DNA of 6,946 nt, taken from positions 6,561-13,506 of the forward strand of contig JAHFFC010000010.1 in NCBI GenBank assembly GCA_023248175.1. The letters are read 5' to 3'. The DNA comes from Candidatus Omnitrophota bacterium. Its GTDB lineage: Bacteria; Omnitrophota; Gorgyraeia; JACOVV01. Positions 6,469-6,946 of this stretch are shown piece after piece. The number at the start of each line of letters is the position of its first letter. Positions within the stretch are counted from its first letter, which is position 1. A model generated the notes under the pieces. The model searched no databases. It saw only the letters and a list, made by a program, of their open reading frames with translations, and was not told the origin of the DNA. The translations under genes and the position numbers were made by a program.

Positions 6469-6592
6469 TTTGTCATTCCGACCGAAGTCTCGCCACCGAA
6501 GGTGGCGAGACGAAGTGGAGGAATCTTATATACTTTAGATTCCTCGACTCCCTCATCCGCCAAAGGCAGACTCGGTCGCTCGGAATGACAAA
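6469..6592. repeat. 124-bp multi-hairpin repeat element in the glyQ-glyS spacer
   Basis: The ends are 13-bp perfect inverted repeats (TTTGTCATTCCGA at 6469-6481, complement at 6580-6592). Inside are three hairpins. The first is an 11-bp perfect stem, GTCTCGCCACC/GGTGGCGAGAC (6487-6497 with 6501-6511), with a 3-nt loop. The second is a 9-bp perfect stem, GAGGAATCT/AGATTCCTC (6518-6526 with 6537-6545), with an 11-bp stem-free... 10-nt AT-rich loop. The third is a short CCGCC-AAA-GGCAG stem (6557-6569) with one mismatch on the plus strand that becomes a G-U pair on the minus strand. Together they form a cloverleaf-like fold. It has no coding capacity of its own and looks like a MITE- or REP-type element. 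In the glyQS transcript it would form a strong structure, but there is no T-run, so a terminator is not supported. Confidence 0.85.
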
Positions 6593-6598
6593 ATCGCA

Positions 6599-6946
6599 CT
6601 ATCCTATCTTTTCCAGGTACAGCTCCGCGCACTGCTTTGCCAGGCCGCGGACTTTCCCGATAAACGAAGCCCGTTCCGCTGTTCCAATGGCCCCGCGGGC
6701 GTCCAAAACGTTAAACAAATGAGAAAGTTTCAGCACCATATCATATCCCGGGAAAAGCAATTTTTCCTGCTGCAATAAACGCTTCGCCTCTTCTTCATAT
6801 TTTTGGAACAACTGGCGATTGAGTTCGATGCTACTCTTTTCAAAGTGATAACCGCAATATTCGATTTCCCTCTGACGGTGGACCTGTCCGTAAGTCACGC
6901 TGCAGTTCCAATCTAATTCAAAGAGATTAAATTTTTCCTGTAAAAA
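6599..6946 (-). CDS. glyQ: Glycine--tRNA ligase alpha subunit, C-terminal part (5' end outside window)
   Basis: Alpha subunit of the alpha2beta2 glycyl-tRNA synthetase, which carries the class II catalytic core for glycine activation. Only the last 116 residues are visible; the frame is open to the right edge, where it reads FLQEKFNLFELDWNCS and continues into VTYGQVHRQREIEY. An apparent GTG start at 6898 is therefore an internal valine. Recognisable family features are VTYGQVHRQ, the KYEEEAKRLL helix, and FNVLDARGAIGTAER followed by a closing helix ending YLEKIG. Full-length GlyQ is about 290-300 aa, so roughly 60 percent is missing, including the class II active-site motifs. It lies upstream of glyS, its obligate partner, with a 168-bp spacer mostly filled by a hairpin element. 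Any T-box or other leader control would lie outside the window. Confidence 0.96.
   Translation of the reverse strand, partial: FLQEKFNLFELDWNCSVTYGQVHRQREIEYCGYHFEKSSIELNRQLFQKYEEEAKRLLQQEKLLFPGYDMVLKLSHLFNVLDARGAIGTAERASFIGKVRGLAKQCAELYLEKIG

Noticed and set aside
6469..6592. Rho-independent terminator between glyQ and glyS
   Set aside because: The stems are strong but no T-tract follows on the minus strand, and terminal inverted repeats with several hairpins fit a repeat element better.
6438..6722. Small open frames on both strands across the glyQ-glyS spacer
   Set aside because: They are products of the multi-hairpin repeat and the glyQ 3' end; the peptides come from the inverted repeats and resemble no family.
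6599..6898. A self-contained 99-aa gene starting at GTG 6898
   Set aside because: The frame continues upstream to the window edge with GlyQ-like sequence, so this is the tail of glyQ and the GTG is an internal valine codon.

Overview
The window is a bacterial chromosomal segment in which every gene I can support lies on the minus strand. In the direction of transcription (right to left) the order is: the C-terminal part of glyQ (glycyl-tRNA synthetase alpha, cut by the right edge), glyS (glycyl-tRNA synthetase beta), ppdK (pyruvate phosphate dikinase), a short group-2-type sigma-70 factor, apt (adenine phosphoribosyltransferase) and a tRNA-Arg(CCT) at the left edge. From glyS to apt the genes are packed like one transcription unit: 3 bp between glyS and ppdK, 0 bp between ppdK and the sigma gene, and an ATGAATAG stop/start overlap between the sigma gene and apt. 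Only glyQ/glyS (168 bp) and apt/tRNA (53 bp) have real spacers.

The genes are housekeeping and none looks novel by family. GlyQ and GlyS form the two-subunit bacterial GlyRS. PPDK interconverts pyruvate/ATP/Pi and PEP/AMP/PPi, Apt salvages adenine with PRPP and releases PPi, and the sigma factor would direct RNA polymerase to a promoter subset. A loose shared theme is adenylate and pyrophosphate metabolism: GlyRS makes AMP and PPi, PPDK can consume both, and Apt makes AMP and PPi. That link is inference.

The unusual content is repeat DNA. Three different tandem arrays, all with a period of exactly 7 bp, sit at three successive gene boundaries (tRNA/apt, apt/sigma, sigma/ppdK). Two of them are translated into the end of the adjoining protein. 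glyS carries a 32-bp perfect palindrome and a second diverged copy of the same palindrome, both within the open frame but read in different frames. The glyQ-glyS spacer is almost wholly a 124-bp multi-hairpin element with 13-bp terminal inverted repeats, which looks like a non-autonomous mobile or REP-type repeat.

Organism: a bacterium with alpha2beta2 GlyRS and a genome rich in small dispersed repeats. Heptamer arrays and palindromes of this kind are, from memory, common in cyanobacteria and in several uncultured lineages such as Omnitrophota-like or Planctomycetes-related bacteria. The non-cyanobacterial gene set makes me favour an uncultured lineage, but I cannot assign a phylum with confidence. 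I found no CRISPR array, transposase, phage gene, toxin-antitoxin pair or defence system.
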